DNA of 64,000 nt, from contig CACWIS010000012.1 of NCBI GenBank assembly GCA_902761055.1, positions 46,925 to 110,924 on the forward strand, in the 5' to 3' direction. This DNA comes from Oscillospiraceae bacterium (GTDB lineage Bacteria; Bacillota; Clostridia; Oscillospirales; Oscillospiraceae). This document shows, piece after piece, positions 26,657 through 35,136 of the stretch. Made by a program: the position numbers and the translations under genes. Every line of letters starts with the position of its first letter. The first letter of the stretch is position 1. Below the pieces are notes generated by a model, which saw only the letters and a list, made by a program, of their open reading frames with translations, searched no databases and had not been told where the DNA came from.

Positions 26657-28657
26657 TCATGTCAAATCTTTCTCTGTATCACTATCAGATATAGTAGTTT
26701 CATATACCCAGTGAAACCCTTTGCAAGTCTTTATTGTCCCTCTACAGCAATTTTTGATTGTTTCGCTTTTGCAGTTATAACTCTCTGCTGCTAAAGCAGC
26801 ACTATCAAATCGTTCACCAGTTTCGAGGTTAATCACTGCTTTTGTTCTTGCTTTCGCTCGCCGTTTTATGGAACACTTTGGGCATCCCTCTCCTTTCATC
26901 AAATGGTATGGTGTATTTTCCCAAACGTTTCCGCAAATTCTGCATTTACATTTTATCTTGTTACGAGAACGAGTATATTCGCCCACCACCTCAATATTGT
27001 GGTCAATTTCTTGCATTATTGCTTTAAAATCTTCTGTTGTTCTCATGCGCGAATTACTATATGCCTGCTTTATTATTTGATCCCATTCTGCTTCCGATAT
27101 TGAAACAGATTGAGAAGAGATCATCTCTGCTAGGTTAGTAATAAGCTTTTTTAGTGTTATATTACCTTTTTCTGCTCCTAGGTCTTTTTCAAATACAATA
27201 CAGTCTTGATCAAATGGTTTGCTTTCCTCAGAAAAACTATCAAAAATAAATATCAATCTAATCTCTTTTTGTTCACAGAGTCTTTTTTTCTCAGTGTCTT
27301 GTTTTATTCTAGGCTTATGCCAATACCACGATCCTATTTCAACTGCAGTTTTATACTTTGGCAATAAGATATCAAGTTCTCGTCCTATACTTTGTTTGTT
27401 TCTAGATTTTACTTCTTTTTCTCCAAATACTGCTTTAAAGGCTTCAAACATTACTTGCTCGGAAAATGAAGTCGGTGCATGACAGCACTTTGGACATCCC
27501 GTTCCTTTTAGCAGATTCTGCGGAGTTGCTTTCCAAGTATTACCACACTCTAAACACTTAACCGCTATATTTGTTCTACCATTTACGTATTTCCCAATTA
27601 CTGAAATAGATGGATTAATCTTTTCTAGTTCTTGAACAAACACATCGTGTTGTTTAGTTAAGTTTCCTGCGCAATTAGGACATCCTCCCCCTCGAAGCAG
27701 TACTGTTGGAATTGGATCCCATATATATCCGCATGTCTTACACATGACTCTTATTGGAGTAGTTACCGATTCATACTTCCCTAAAACACAAACGTTTGGC
27801 TGGCTTTTTTTCACCTCATCCAAAAAACCATCATTTGTACGACGATTCTTATCTGCACGTTGTTTAATTGCGCACTTTGGACAACCTCTTCCTGCAAGCA
27901 GACTTCCCGCATTTGGTTCCCAACACTCGCCACATTTTTTACACTTAACTTCAATGTGGTTTTTATTGCCGCGATAAATACCGATTACCTCAATATCAGG
28001 ATTAATCATTCCAAGCTTATCTACATACTCTTCGTGCGGCATCATTCTTGTGTCGGATAATTGTTTGTTAACGCATCTTTTGCAACCATGCCCCTTTAGC
28101 AAATTGCTTGGAAAAGCATCCCATATATAGCCACACCTAGTGCACTGAACTTGTATCTTTGTCTTTGATTTTGAATACTCACCTAGAATAATTATAGATG
28201 GATTGATTTTTCCCATCTCTTCAACAAAAGTGTTGTGTGATTTTGCTTGGTTATTTGCCCTTCTTTCAAGGTTACACTTATTACAGCCTACACCCTTTAG
28301 TAATTGACTTGCCCAGACCTCGCGTCTCTCACCACATAGCAAGCATTCTATTAGCACTTTTTCACTTTTACCTTTATACTCACTAAGAAGCTTTATTGTC
28401 GGATTAATCTTTAAGACTTCTTCAGCAAACTGTTCGTTGCTCTTTCTTTGTTGATCATGAACCCGCTTCATTGAGCATTTTCTACAGCCGTTTCCTCGCA
28501 AGAGACGATCTGGCGTGGTTTCCCACTTATTACCGCACTCTAGGCACTCAACTAAGATTTTTTCTCTTGCCTTAATATATTTTGTCCGTGGAATAATCAT
28601 AGGATTTATTATTGCAAGCTCTTCAAGGAATTGCTCATTTGTCTTTTGTTTTGACAT
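26657..28657 (-). CDS. Seven zinc-ribbon repeats with a PD-(D/E)XK nuclease core
   Basis: A 666-residue multidomain protein. Seven repeats of about 65 residues share NPxI...G.Y....KI.V.C..CG..W...P..LL.G.GC..C, the DUF4379-like treble-clef/zinc-ribbon. Six are N-terminal. Then comes a nuclease core: SFSEQVMFEAFKAVFG, RELDILLPKYKTAVEIGSWY with WH next (the D and E of a PD-(D/E)XK site), and RLCEQKEIRLIFIFDSF. A seventh repeat follows, and the C-terminus (NLETGERFDSAALAAESYNC, ETIKNCC) looks like a NUMOD-type DNA-binding motif of homing enzymes. ATG 28657 follows AAAGGTGATAATA. It may be a defence or homing nuclease; target unknown. Confidence 0.75.
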   Translation of the reverse strand: MSKQKTNEQFLEELAIINPMIIPRTKYIKAREKILVECLECGNKWETTPDRLLRGNGCRKCSMKRVHDQQRKSNEQFAEEVLKINPTIKLLSEYKGKSEKVLIECLLCGERREVWASQLLKGVGCNKCNLERRANNQAKSHNTFVEEMGKINPSIIILGEYSKSKTKIQVQCTRCGYIWDAFPSNLLKGHGCKRCVNKQLSDTRMMPHEEYVDKLGMINPDIEVIGIYRGNKNHIEVKCKKCGECWEPNAGSLLAGRGCPKCAIKQRADKNRRTNDGFLDEVKKSQPNVCVLGKYESVTTPIRVMCKTCGYIWDPIPTVLLRGGGCPNCAGNLTKQHDVFVQELEKINPSISVIGKYVNGRTNIAVKCLECGNTWKATPQNLLKGTGCPKCCHAPTSFSEQVMFEAFKAVFGEKEVKSRNKQSIGRELDILLPKYKTAVEIGSWYWHKPRIKQDTEKKRLCEQKEIRLIFIFDSFSEESKPFDQDCIVFEKDLGAEKGNITLKKLITNLAEMISSQSVSISEAEWDQIIKQAYSNSRMRTTEDFKAIMQEIDHNIEVVGEYTRSRNKIKCKCRICGNVWENTPYHLMKGEGCPKCSIKRRAKARTKAVINLETGERFDSAALAAESYNCKSETIKNCCRGTIKTCKGFHWVYETTISDSDTEKDLT

Positions 28658-28797
28658 TATTATCACCTTTGCATCATGAATCTGAAGTTATTTACAGTAT
28701 AAATTAATTCCCATCTTCATTCAACACCATTAGTTCATACATTGAAAACCATGTTTGCAAATGGTAAACTATTTCATATGAAAGTGAGGCGTGTAAA

Positions 28798-29826
28798 GTG
28801 CCAAAATCGGAAAAGCAGAAACTAAAAACTCTATATGTCGCCAAGTTTTTTCTAGAATACTCCGATGAGAATCATGCTGTCAGCGCAGGAGATATCATTG
28901 ACTACCTAGAAGACGAATGCGACATTACTGCAGACAGGCGCAGCATCTATCGTGATATCGCAGCTTTGCGTGATGATTTTGGAATGGACATTGAAGGTGG
29001 TCAAGGCGGCAGATATCGTCTTGTTTCGCGGCAATTTGATATGGACGATCTCAGAATCCTAGCTGAGTGCGTCAGAGCGGCGAAGTTCATTTCCAATACG
29101 AAATCCAAAGAGATTATTGAATCGTTAGAATCTCTTTGCAGCATCTATGAAGCAGATCAACTGAACTCAGAAATCTATCTTGTAAACAGAGTTAAAACCA
29201 CGCAGAAAGGCACTCTGAACATTCTCAGTACAATCAATGCAGCAATGGCGCGAAAGGTCGACGGCAAGCCGCATGAACCGCAGAAAATCTCTTTCAAGTA
29301 TCTTCGTTATGATGTAAAAGATCTGAATTCTCCCTTAGACAATCGCAAAGGAAATCTCCGAATCGTAAGTCCGTTTTATCTGATTCTAAATGACGGATAT
29401 TATTATCTTCTCGCCTTTGATGATAAGCACAAAGACATTCGCCGCTTCCGCATTGACAGAATGAGAGAAGTAAAGCTTCTCGATGAACCACGTGAAGGCG
29501 CAGAAGCATTTTCCGAAATTGACATGCGAGACTATACGCAGCGCGTTTTCAGTATGTATGAAGGGAAAACGCATCGTGTGACCTTGCGCTTTGTTAAAGA
29601 CCTTCTCGATACGGTTATCGACCGTTTTGGTACTACGGGGGATATCATGTACCATGCAGTAGATTACAATCATTTCTCCGTCACTGTTGAGGTAGATGTA
29701 AGTCCTCAGTTTTTCGCGTGGCTTTGCGGCTTTGGGAACAAGGTCAAAATAATGGAACCGAAAGAGGTAAGGAAGGAATATCAAGACTATCTTGAAAAGA
29801 TCCTTGGTTTGTATGGCCGATATTGA
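28798..29826 (+). CDS. WYL-domain transcriptional regulator
   Basis: A 342-residue regulator. An N-terminal winged helix (residues about 5-75, VSAGDIIDYLEDECDI, DRRSIYRDIAALRDDFG) is followed by a WYL domain (IVSPFYLILNDGYYYLLAF, RRFRIDRMREVKLLD) and a WCX-type C-terminal domain (VTLRFVKDLLDTVIDRFG). WYL proteins bind ligands such as nucleotides or single-stranded nucleic acid and often control defence islands. GTG at 28798 follows GTGAGGCGTGTAAA. It is oriented away from the nuclease gene. Its own operator may be the palindrome at 29823. Confidence 0.88.
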   Translation: MPKSEKQKLKTLYVAKFFLEYSDENHAVSAGDIIDYLEDECDITADRRSIYRDIAALRDDFGMDIEGGQGGRYRLVSRQFDMDDLRILAECVRAAKFISNTKSKEIIESLESLCSIYEADQLNSEIYLVNRVKTTQKGTLNILSTINAAMARKVDGKPHEPQKISFKYLRYDVKDLNSPLDNRKGNLRIVSPFYLILNDGYYYLLAFDDKHKDIRRFRIDRMREVKLLDEPREGAEAFSEIDMRDYTQRVFSMYEGKTHRVTLRFVKDLLDTVIDRFGTTGDIMYHAVDYNHFSVTVEVDVSPQFFAWLCGFGNKVKIMEPKEVRKEYQDYLEKILGLYGRY

Positions 29827-29840
29827 AAGTGAAATTTCAA
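29823..29840. promoter_or_regulatory. Palindromic site TTGAAAG-N4-ATTTCAA (site 3)
   Basis: TTGAAAG-TGAA-ATTTCAA (one mismatch from perfect). It overlaps the WYL stop codon and precedes the next gene by 60 bases. Confidence 0.4.
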
Positions 29841-29899
29841 AACAGGTTTCCTTTTTCTGCGCAATCTGATATAAAAGAATTGAAAGGAGGAATGATATA

Positions 29900-30634
29900 G
29901 TGAAAAAACACGCTAAAACACTTGTTGCGTTAGTTGTTCTCTGTATCATCTTGCCCCTTTCAATAGCCGTGTACGCAGAAAACGGTGGAACTATCGTATA
30001 TTATGGTTCATATGGTTCTTGTTACCATAGAGCAAACTGTACTTACCTAAGTGATCCTATTCCAACCACTCTTTCTTCCGCAGTTGCAAGAGGCTTATCT
30101 CCTTGTTCCAGATGTAAGCCACCAAGATTAGACACATCCAAATCAAACGACAATTCCCCTTATGTTATACCTGACTTCTATCCTAAATACTACGGCTCTT
30201 CAGCGGGAGGTGCAAACAGTGGCGGTGGAGTTGTAGTTATTGTGGTAATTGTTCTTGCGATATTTGGCGTAAGAGCTTTTTCTCGTAAAAGTGGAAGCAA
30301 AACGCAGCCGCAAACTACTCCAGCACCTAAAGCCACTCCAACAGCAAGGCCAACTCCTCCCCCAATAACCACTCCACCACCCAAGACCACACCAACTCCG
30401 ATCCAACCAACGCCGCAACCTGTTCCTCCACTGAAACCATCACAACCTAATCCTCCACTAAGGCCAACCACGCCGAAGCCTTCTCCCACTCCCACCAAGC
30501 CTTCCAACAACGCGCTAAGGTGCCCGAAATGCGGTGCAAAAATGTACTTGAAAACTGGACGCTTTGGGAAATTCTACGGTTGTTCTAGATTTCCTGATTG
30601 TAGAGGATCTAGGAATTATGCTGAACCGTCTTGA
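29900..30634 (+). CDS. Signal-anchored membrane protein with topoisomerase-type zinc ribbon
   Basis: A 244-residue protein with an N-terminal signal helix (VALVVLCIILPLSIAVYA), an Ada-like Cys/His cluster (YHRANCTYL, SPCSRCKPP) on the outside, a second helix (GGGVVVIVVIVLAIFGV), a proline/threonine-rich linker with many PTP repeats and a C-terminal zf-C4 topoisomerase-like ribbon (CPKCGAKMYLKTG, GCSRFPDCRG). The ribbon should be cytosolic. GTG at 29900 follows AAAGGAGGAATGATATA. The combination suggests a link between the membrane and DNA or RNA; no known function. Confidence 0.68.
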   Translation: MKKHAKTLVALVVLCIILPLSIAVYAENGGTIVYYGSYGSCYHRANCTYLSDPIPTTLSSAVARGLSPCSRCKPPRLDTSKSNDNSPYVIPDFYPKYYGSSAGGANSGGGVVVIVVIVLAIFGVRAFSRKSGSKTQPQTTPAPKATPTARPTPPPITTPPPKTTPTPIQPTPQPVPPLKPSQPNPPLRPTTPKPSPTPTKPSNNALRCPKCGAKMYLKTGRFGKFYGCSRFPDCRGSRNYAEPS

Positions 30635-30654
30635 TACTTGTATAAAAGATGTTA

Positions 30655-30690
30655 AAAGAAGCAAGAAACTTGTATGTTTCTTGCTTCTTT
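30655..30690. terminator. Bidirectional terminator
   Basis: AAAGAAGCAAGAAAC (30655-30669) pairs with GTTTCTTGCTTCTTT (30676-30690), loop TTGTAT. It serves the membrane-protein gene and the converging integrase gene. Confidence 0.85.
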
Positions 30691-30707
30691 CTTGTTTGGA
30701 AGATGGT

Positions 30708-31613
30708 TTAGTTTAGGTTTGACAACACACTTGTTTTCTTCGCGTTGGCAATAATCTGAGAATCTTGTATGGATTCAAGATACCGTTGAGTAATCGCAAC
30801 GTTTTCATGGCCTAGTATTCTGCTAAGACTGTAAAGATCAAGTCCATTGTAGATTTGTTGCTGCGCGAAGGTATGTCTGCATGTATGCGGAGATACTCTT
30901 ACCATGGATCTGACGCTAACTGCTTTCGCGCAATCCTTCATGAACTTGTTTACTGCTTGTCCATTCATCCGTTTTCCGTTTTTGGAAAGGAACAGAAAGT
31001 CTTCTGCCTTTCTGCGTTGAAAGTATTTTGCCTTTGCCGCCGTGTACTTCAGAAGCGTTTTTGATACAAGTGGATTCTTTGGAACTACTCTTTCCTTCTT
31101 TCCTTTTCCGTAGACAATGAAATATGAATCTTGAATCTGCGCTTCTCTCATATCGCACAATTCGTTGACGCGAATTCCCGTATCGAACAGCATCATCAAA
31201 ATCAGTTTGTTTCGAATGTCGATATAGTTGTTGCCGTTGTAGTAAGAGATCATCTTCTTAATCTCTTCTCTTGAAAAGGTGTGTATCAGCGTTTTCGGTT
31301 CTTTGACATTTTTGATTTCCGCAGTAATCAGATAATCCTCGTATTTCTCTTTGTACGCATAAGCGCACAGAACCTTTACCGCTTTCAGATTGTCGTTCAC
31401 ATACGACGGTTTACATTGCCGCAACTGATAATGCTTGATGAACGCCTTGACATGCGTTGGCTTCAACTCTTCTAGCTCGTCGAGATCAAACTCTTCTTTC
31501 AAAAAATCCGTGAAATGCCTTAACTGCTTTTTGTAGTTCTCCACTGTCATTTTCGAATACTCTCTGATCTCGCACTCGAAAAGGAACTCCTTGACCAACG
31601 TTTCCATCTTCAT
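30708..31613 (-). CDS. Tyrosine integrase of the element
   Basis: A 301-residue site-specific tyrosine recombinase. The N-terminal core-binding domain (about 1-90) is of SAM-like type (ENYKKQLRHFTDFLKEEF). Catalytic residues: Arg in FDTGIRVNELCDMRE, Lys in YGKGKKERVVP, HxxR in SPHTCRHTFAQQ, His in ILGHENVAI and Tyr in TQRYLES. It ends in TAA. Start ATG 31613 (MKMETLVKEFL) lies right after a hairpin that contains its ribosome site. It is 185 bases from attR, the normal place for an integrase. It most likely recombines at the gapA repeats. Confidence 0.9.
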   Translation of the reverse strand: MKMETLVKEFLFECEIREYSKMTVENYKKQLRHFTDFLKEEFDLDELEELKPTHVKAFIKHYQLRQCKPSYVNDNLKAVKVLCAYAYKEKYEDYLITAEIKNVKEPKTLIHTFSREEIKKMISYYNGNNYIDIRNKLILMMLFDTGIRVNELCDMREAQIQDSYFIVYGKGKKERVVPKNPLVSKTLLKYTAAKAKYFQRRKAEDFLFLSKNGKRMNGQAVNKFMKDCAKAVSVRSMVRVSPHTCRHTFAQQQIYNGLDLYSLSRILGHENVAITQRYLESIQDSQIIANAKKTSVLSNLN

Positions 31614-31656
31614 AAAAAACCTCTTTCTGCCCCAAATAACGGTAAGCAGAAAGAGG
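31614..31656 (-). promoter_or_regulatory. Leader hairpin in front of the integrase gene
   Basis: On the minus strand CCTCTTTCTGC, a 15-base loop and GCAGAAAGAGG (perfect 11-bp stem) are followed by TTTTTT and then the start ATG. The AGAGG part of the stem is the probable ribosome site. The structure can act as a terminator or hide the site. Confidence 0.7.
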
Positions 31657-31680
31657 TTTAACAACGATTTTTGTCTTTCA

Positions 31681-31740
31681 AACAGTTTCTCCAACAGATG
31701 ATTGTTGTTCCAACAGCCAACAGTTTCTCAAATTGAGAGA
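31681..31740. repeat. Short repeats between integrase gene and attR
   Basis: CCAACAG occurs at 31691, 31710 and 31717; AACAGTTTCTC occurs at 31681-31691 and 31719-31729; TCTCAA-A-TTGAGA (31726-31738) is a palindrome. Such clusters beside an att site are typical arm-type binding sites for integrase. Confidence 0.5.
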
Positions 31741-31793
31741 AAAGTTATGGAATTGAGCAAAACTGATTGAAAAGACGCTTTATTGTTGTTTTC

Positions 31794-32931
<1,138 letters not shown>

Positions 32932-33022
32932 CTATTGACAAAAAGCAAGTTTTCATTTGCACGCGGGCGCAGAAAAAAACGCCGAAATTGATGCCTCTTT
33001 CGGCGCTTTCGGGCCGAGGGTC

Positions 33023-33051
33023 TTGTACATTTTGTCGAGAATTGTTATAAT
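33023..33051 (+). promoter_or_regulatory. Promoter of the sensor kinase-like gene
   Basis: TTGTAC (33023-33028), 17 bases, TATAAT (33046-33051); the gene starts 29 bases later. Confidence 0.75.
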
Positions 33052-33079
33052 TGGCAAAAACAGGGGGGATCGTTTCTTC

Positions 33080-34132
33080 ATGCTGACCGTATCATCCAGA
33101 GTGCTCTCGCTTTCGTCCGAGGCCGCGGTGCTCATCCGCGGCGGACGCGTCGCTTACGCCAACGCAAAGGCCGAGAAGCTGCTCGGCGCCGACTGCGTGG
33201 GAAAGCCGGTGCGTGAGCTGTTCAGTCTCGAGATCGTCGAGGCGCAGGCCGGCGTTTTCAGCGCGGACACCGAGATCGCCGGGAAGCGCCGCAACATCCG
33301 CACGGCAAAGCTGGACGACATGCAGGCCTATTTCATCTCCGAGATCGAGCTGCCTCCCGCGCTGATCAACGACGCCTTCCTCTATGCGATGCGCAGCGCG
33401 CTGATGAATCTGCACCTCTCGGCCGATCTCGGCCGCACGCGGGCGGAGGACGCGCAGGATGCGGAGCTCGGCCGCCTGCTGCGCTCGGTGCAGCGCGACG
33501 TCGCCCGCATCGCGCGTCTGCTCGACAACGCCTCCGTCGTGCGGAACGTCGCCGCCGGGGAGCTGGCGGTCTCGCCGGAAGCGATCGATCTCACGGCCCT
33601 GTGCCGCAACACGGTCGACGCGGTCGCCCTGCTGCGCGGCGATCTGAGCTTTTCCTTCAGCTGCGAGGGCGAGATCTGCCTTTACGCCGACCGCGTGCTG
33701 ATCGAGCAGCTGCTCTGTAATCTGATCTCCAACGCGCTCGTCCACGCCGAGGGCTGTACGCGGATCGCGGTCAGTCTTGTCCCCACCCCGACGCAGGCCA
33801 TCCTCTCGGTCAGCGACGATGGCTGCGGCATCGCCGAGGAGCAGATGGCCCACGTCTTTGAGCGCTTCCGCGGCGGCTTCGATCTCTCTACGCTCGACCG
33901 CGGCGCAGGGCTGGGCCTGTCGGTCGTGCGCGCCATCGCGCAGGCGCATCGGGGCACGCTGATGCTCGAAAGCCGCCCCGGCGGCACCTCCGCGCGCGTC
34001 TCGCTCGCGCGCGGGAACTGTCCCGCCGCGCTGCGCAGTCCGGAGGACGAAACGCCCGATATGCATACCCTGCTCACCGCTTTGAGCGTCTGCCTCCCGA
34101 GCGAGTGCTACGACGCAAAGTATATGGACTGA
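33080..34132 (+). CDS. Soluble histidine kinase-like protein lacking the usual phospho-His
   Basis: A 350-residue protein without membrane helices. Residues about 10-90 resemble a PAS domain; the C-terminal 200 have HATPase features: N-box LLCNLISNALVHAEG, G1 VSDDGCGIAEEQ, FERFRGGF, and G2 GAGLGLSVVRAIA. In the dimerisation helix the usual SHELRTPL motif is replaced by YAMRSALMNLHL, so the phosphoryl-accepting His is not in its normal place. ATG 33080 follows GGGGGGATCG. No response regulator gene is next to it. It may be a degenerate sensor or use another partner. Confidence 0.72.
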   Translation: MLTVSSRVLSLSSEAAVLIRGGRVAYANAKAEKLLGADCVGKPVRELFSLEIVEAQAGVFSADTEIAGKRRNIRTAKLDDMQAYFISEIELPPALINDAFLYAMRSALMNLHLSADLGRTRAEDAQDAELGRLLRSVQRDVARIARLLDNASVVRNVAAGELAVSPEAIDLTALCRNTVDAVALLRGDLSFSFSCEGEICLYADRVLIEQLLCNLISNALVHAEGCTRIAVSLVPTPTQAILSVSDDGCGIAEEQMAHVFERFRGGFDLSTLDRGAGLGLSVVRAIAQAHRGTLMLESRPGGTSARVSLARGNCPAALRSPEDETPDMHTLLTALSVCLPSECYDAKYMD

Positions 34133-34143
34133 CCGCCCGATAT

Positions 34144-34190
34144 AAAAAAGGCCCGGGAGCCGTGACTTCTCACGGCTCCCGGGCCTTTTT
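34144..34190. terminator. Bidirectional terminator
   Basis: GGCCCGGGAGCCGTGA (34150-34165) pairs with TCACGGCTCCCGGGCC (34170-34185), A-run and T-run flanks. Confidence 0.93.
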
Positions 34191-34197
34191 CCGTTTT

Positions 34198-35133
34198 TCA
34201 GTACTCGTAGCTGCCGCCGCCGATAAACTCACGGATCAGCGAGTTGCGCGGGACGAGCTCGGGGTCGATATCGCCGAAAAGCTGCAGCGCGGGCAGCACG
34301 GCGCGCAGCTCGTCAAAGCGCTCGATGCCTTCCGGCACGGTCTTGAACAGTTCGGTCGCCGTGCGGTTGAATACCGGCAGCTCATAGGGCAGCGAGGAAT
34401 CAAACTGGTAGTCCGCCTTGTCCTTGAACGGCGAGATGTACGCCTTTTCGCCGCGGCGGACGTTGGCCCACATGCCCATCGTCTCGCTCGGGGCGGAGCC
34501 GCGGAAATTGTAGTCGCGTACCATGCGGCGCACGAGGCGGAACCAGGTGCGCTTGAAGACGACCTTGCCGCCGAAGACGACGTCGCTGCGCGCGGAGATG
34601 TAGAGCTTGAAGGCCTCGGGATGGCGGTCGGTGATCATGTCGTTGAGCGCGTGGATGCCCTCGAAGATCACGATCTCGTCCTTGCCCAGCTTGAGCGACT
34701 TTGACGGCTCGTAGGCGCGCATCTTGCGCGAGAACTCGTACTTCGGCACATAGATGCGCTCGCCGCGCGCGAGCTGCGTGAAGTGCTCGTTCATCAGCTC
34801 CATGTCCAGACACAGCGGGCTTTCCAGGTCGTACTCCCCTTCCGGCGTGCGGGGCGTCGTCTCGGGGCTGATGGTCTTGAAATAGTCGTCCATGCCGACG
34901 TAGTGGCTGCGGATGCCGTGCGTCTCGAGCGCCTCGGAGATCTTCATCGCCGTCGTCGTCTTGCCCGAGCCGGACGGGCCGGACAGCAGCACGATGGGGC
35001 TGTTTTTGCAGTTCTCCACGATGCGCTCCGCGGCCTGCTCGACGTTTTCGCGGTATTTTGCGTCGCCTTCCTCGATCAGACTGACGGGGTCGGAAACGGT
35101 TTTGAAGTTGATGTCCGAAAGCTGGTATGCCAT
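34198..35133 (-). CDS. Uridine kinase-family nucleoside kinase
   Basis: A 311-residue P-loop kinase of the uridine kinase/phosphoribulokinase group. Walker A is VLLSGPSGSGKTTTAMKI. The segments HYVGMDDYFKTI and PEGEYDLESPLCLD match the nucleoside-binding part, and EIVIFEGIHALND is the Walker B region. The longer form of the enzyme often occurs with a TGS domain; here no such domain is present. ATG 35133 follows GGAGGAATAAATC, the end of hemZ is three bases upstream. Function in pyrimidine salvage is likely but not proven. Confidence 0.8.
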   Translation of the reverse strand: MAYQLSDINFKTVSDPVSLIEEGDAKYRENVEQAAERIVENCKNSPIVLLSGPSGSGKTTTAMKISEALETHGIRSHYVGMDDYFKTISPETTPRTPEGEYDLESPLCLDMELMNEHFTQLARGERIYVPKYEFSRKMRAYEPSKSLKLGKDEIVIFEGIHALNDMITDRHPEAFKLYISARSDVVFGGKVVFKRTWFRLVRRMVRDYNFRGSAPSETMGMWANVRRGEKAYISPFKDKADYQFDSSLPYELPVFNRTATELFKTVPEGIERFDELRAVLPALQLFGDIDPELVPRNSLIREFIGGGSYEY

Positions 35134-35136
35134 GAT

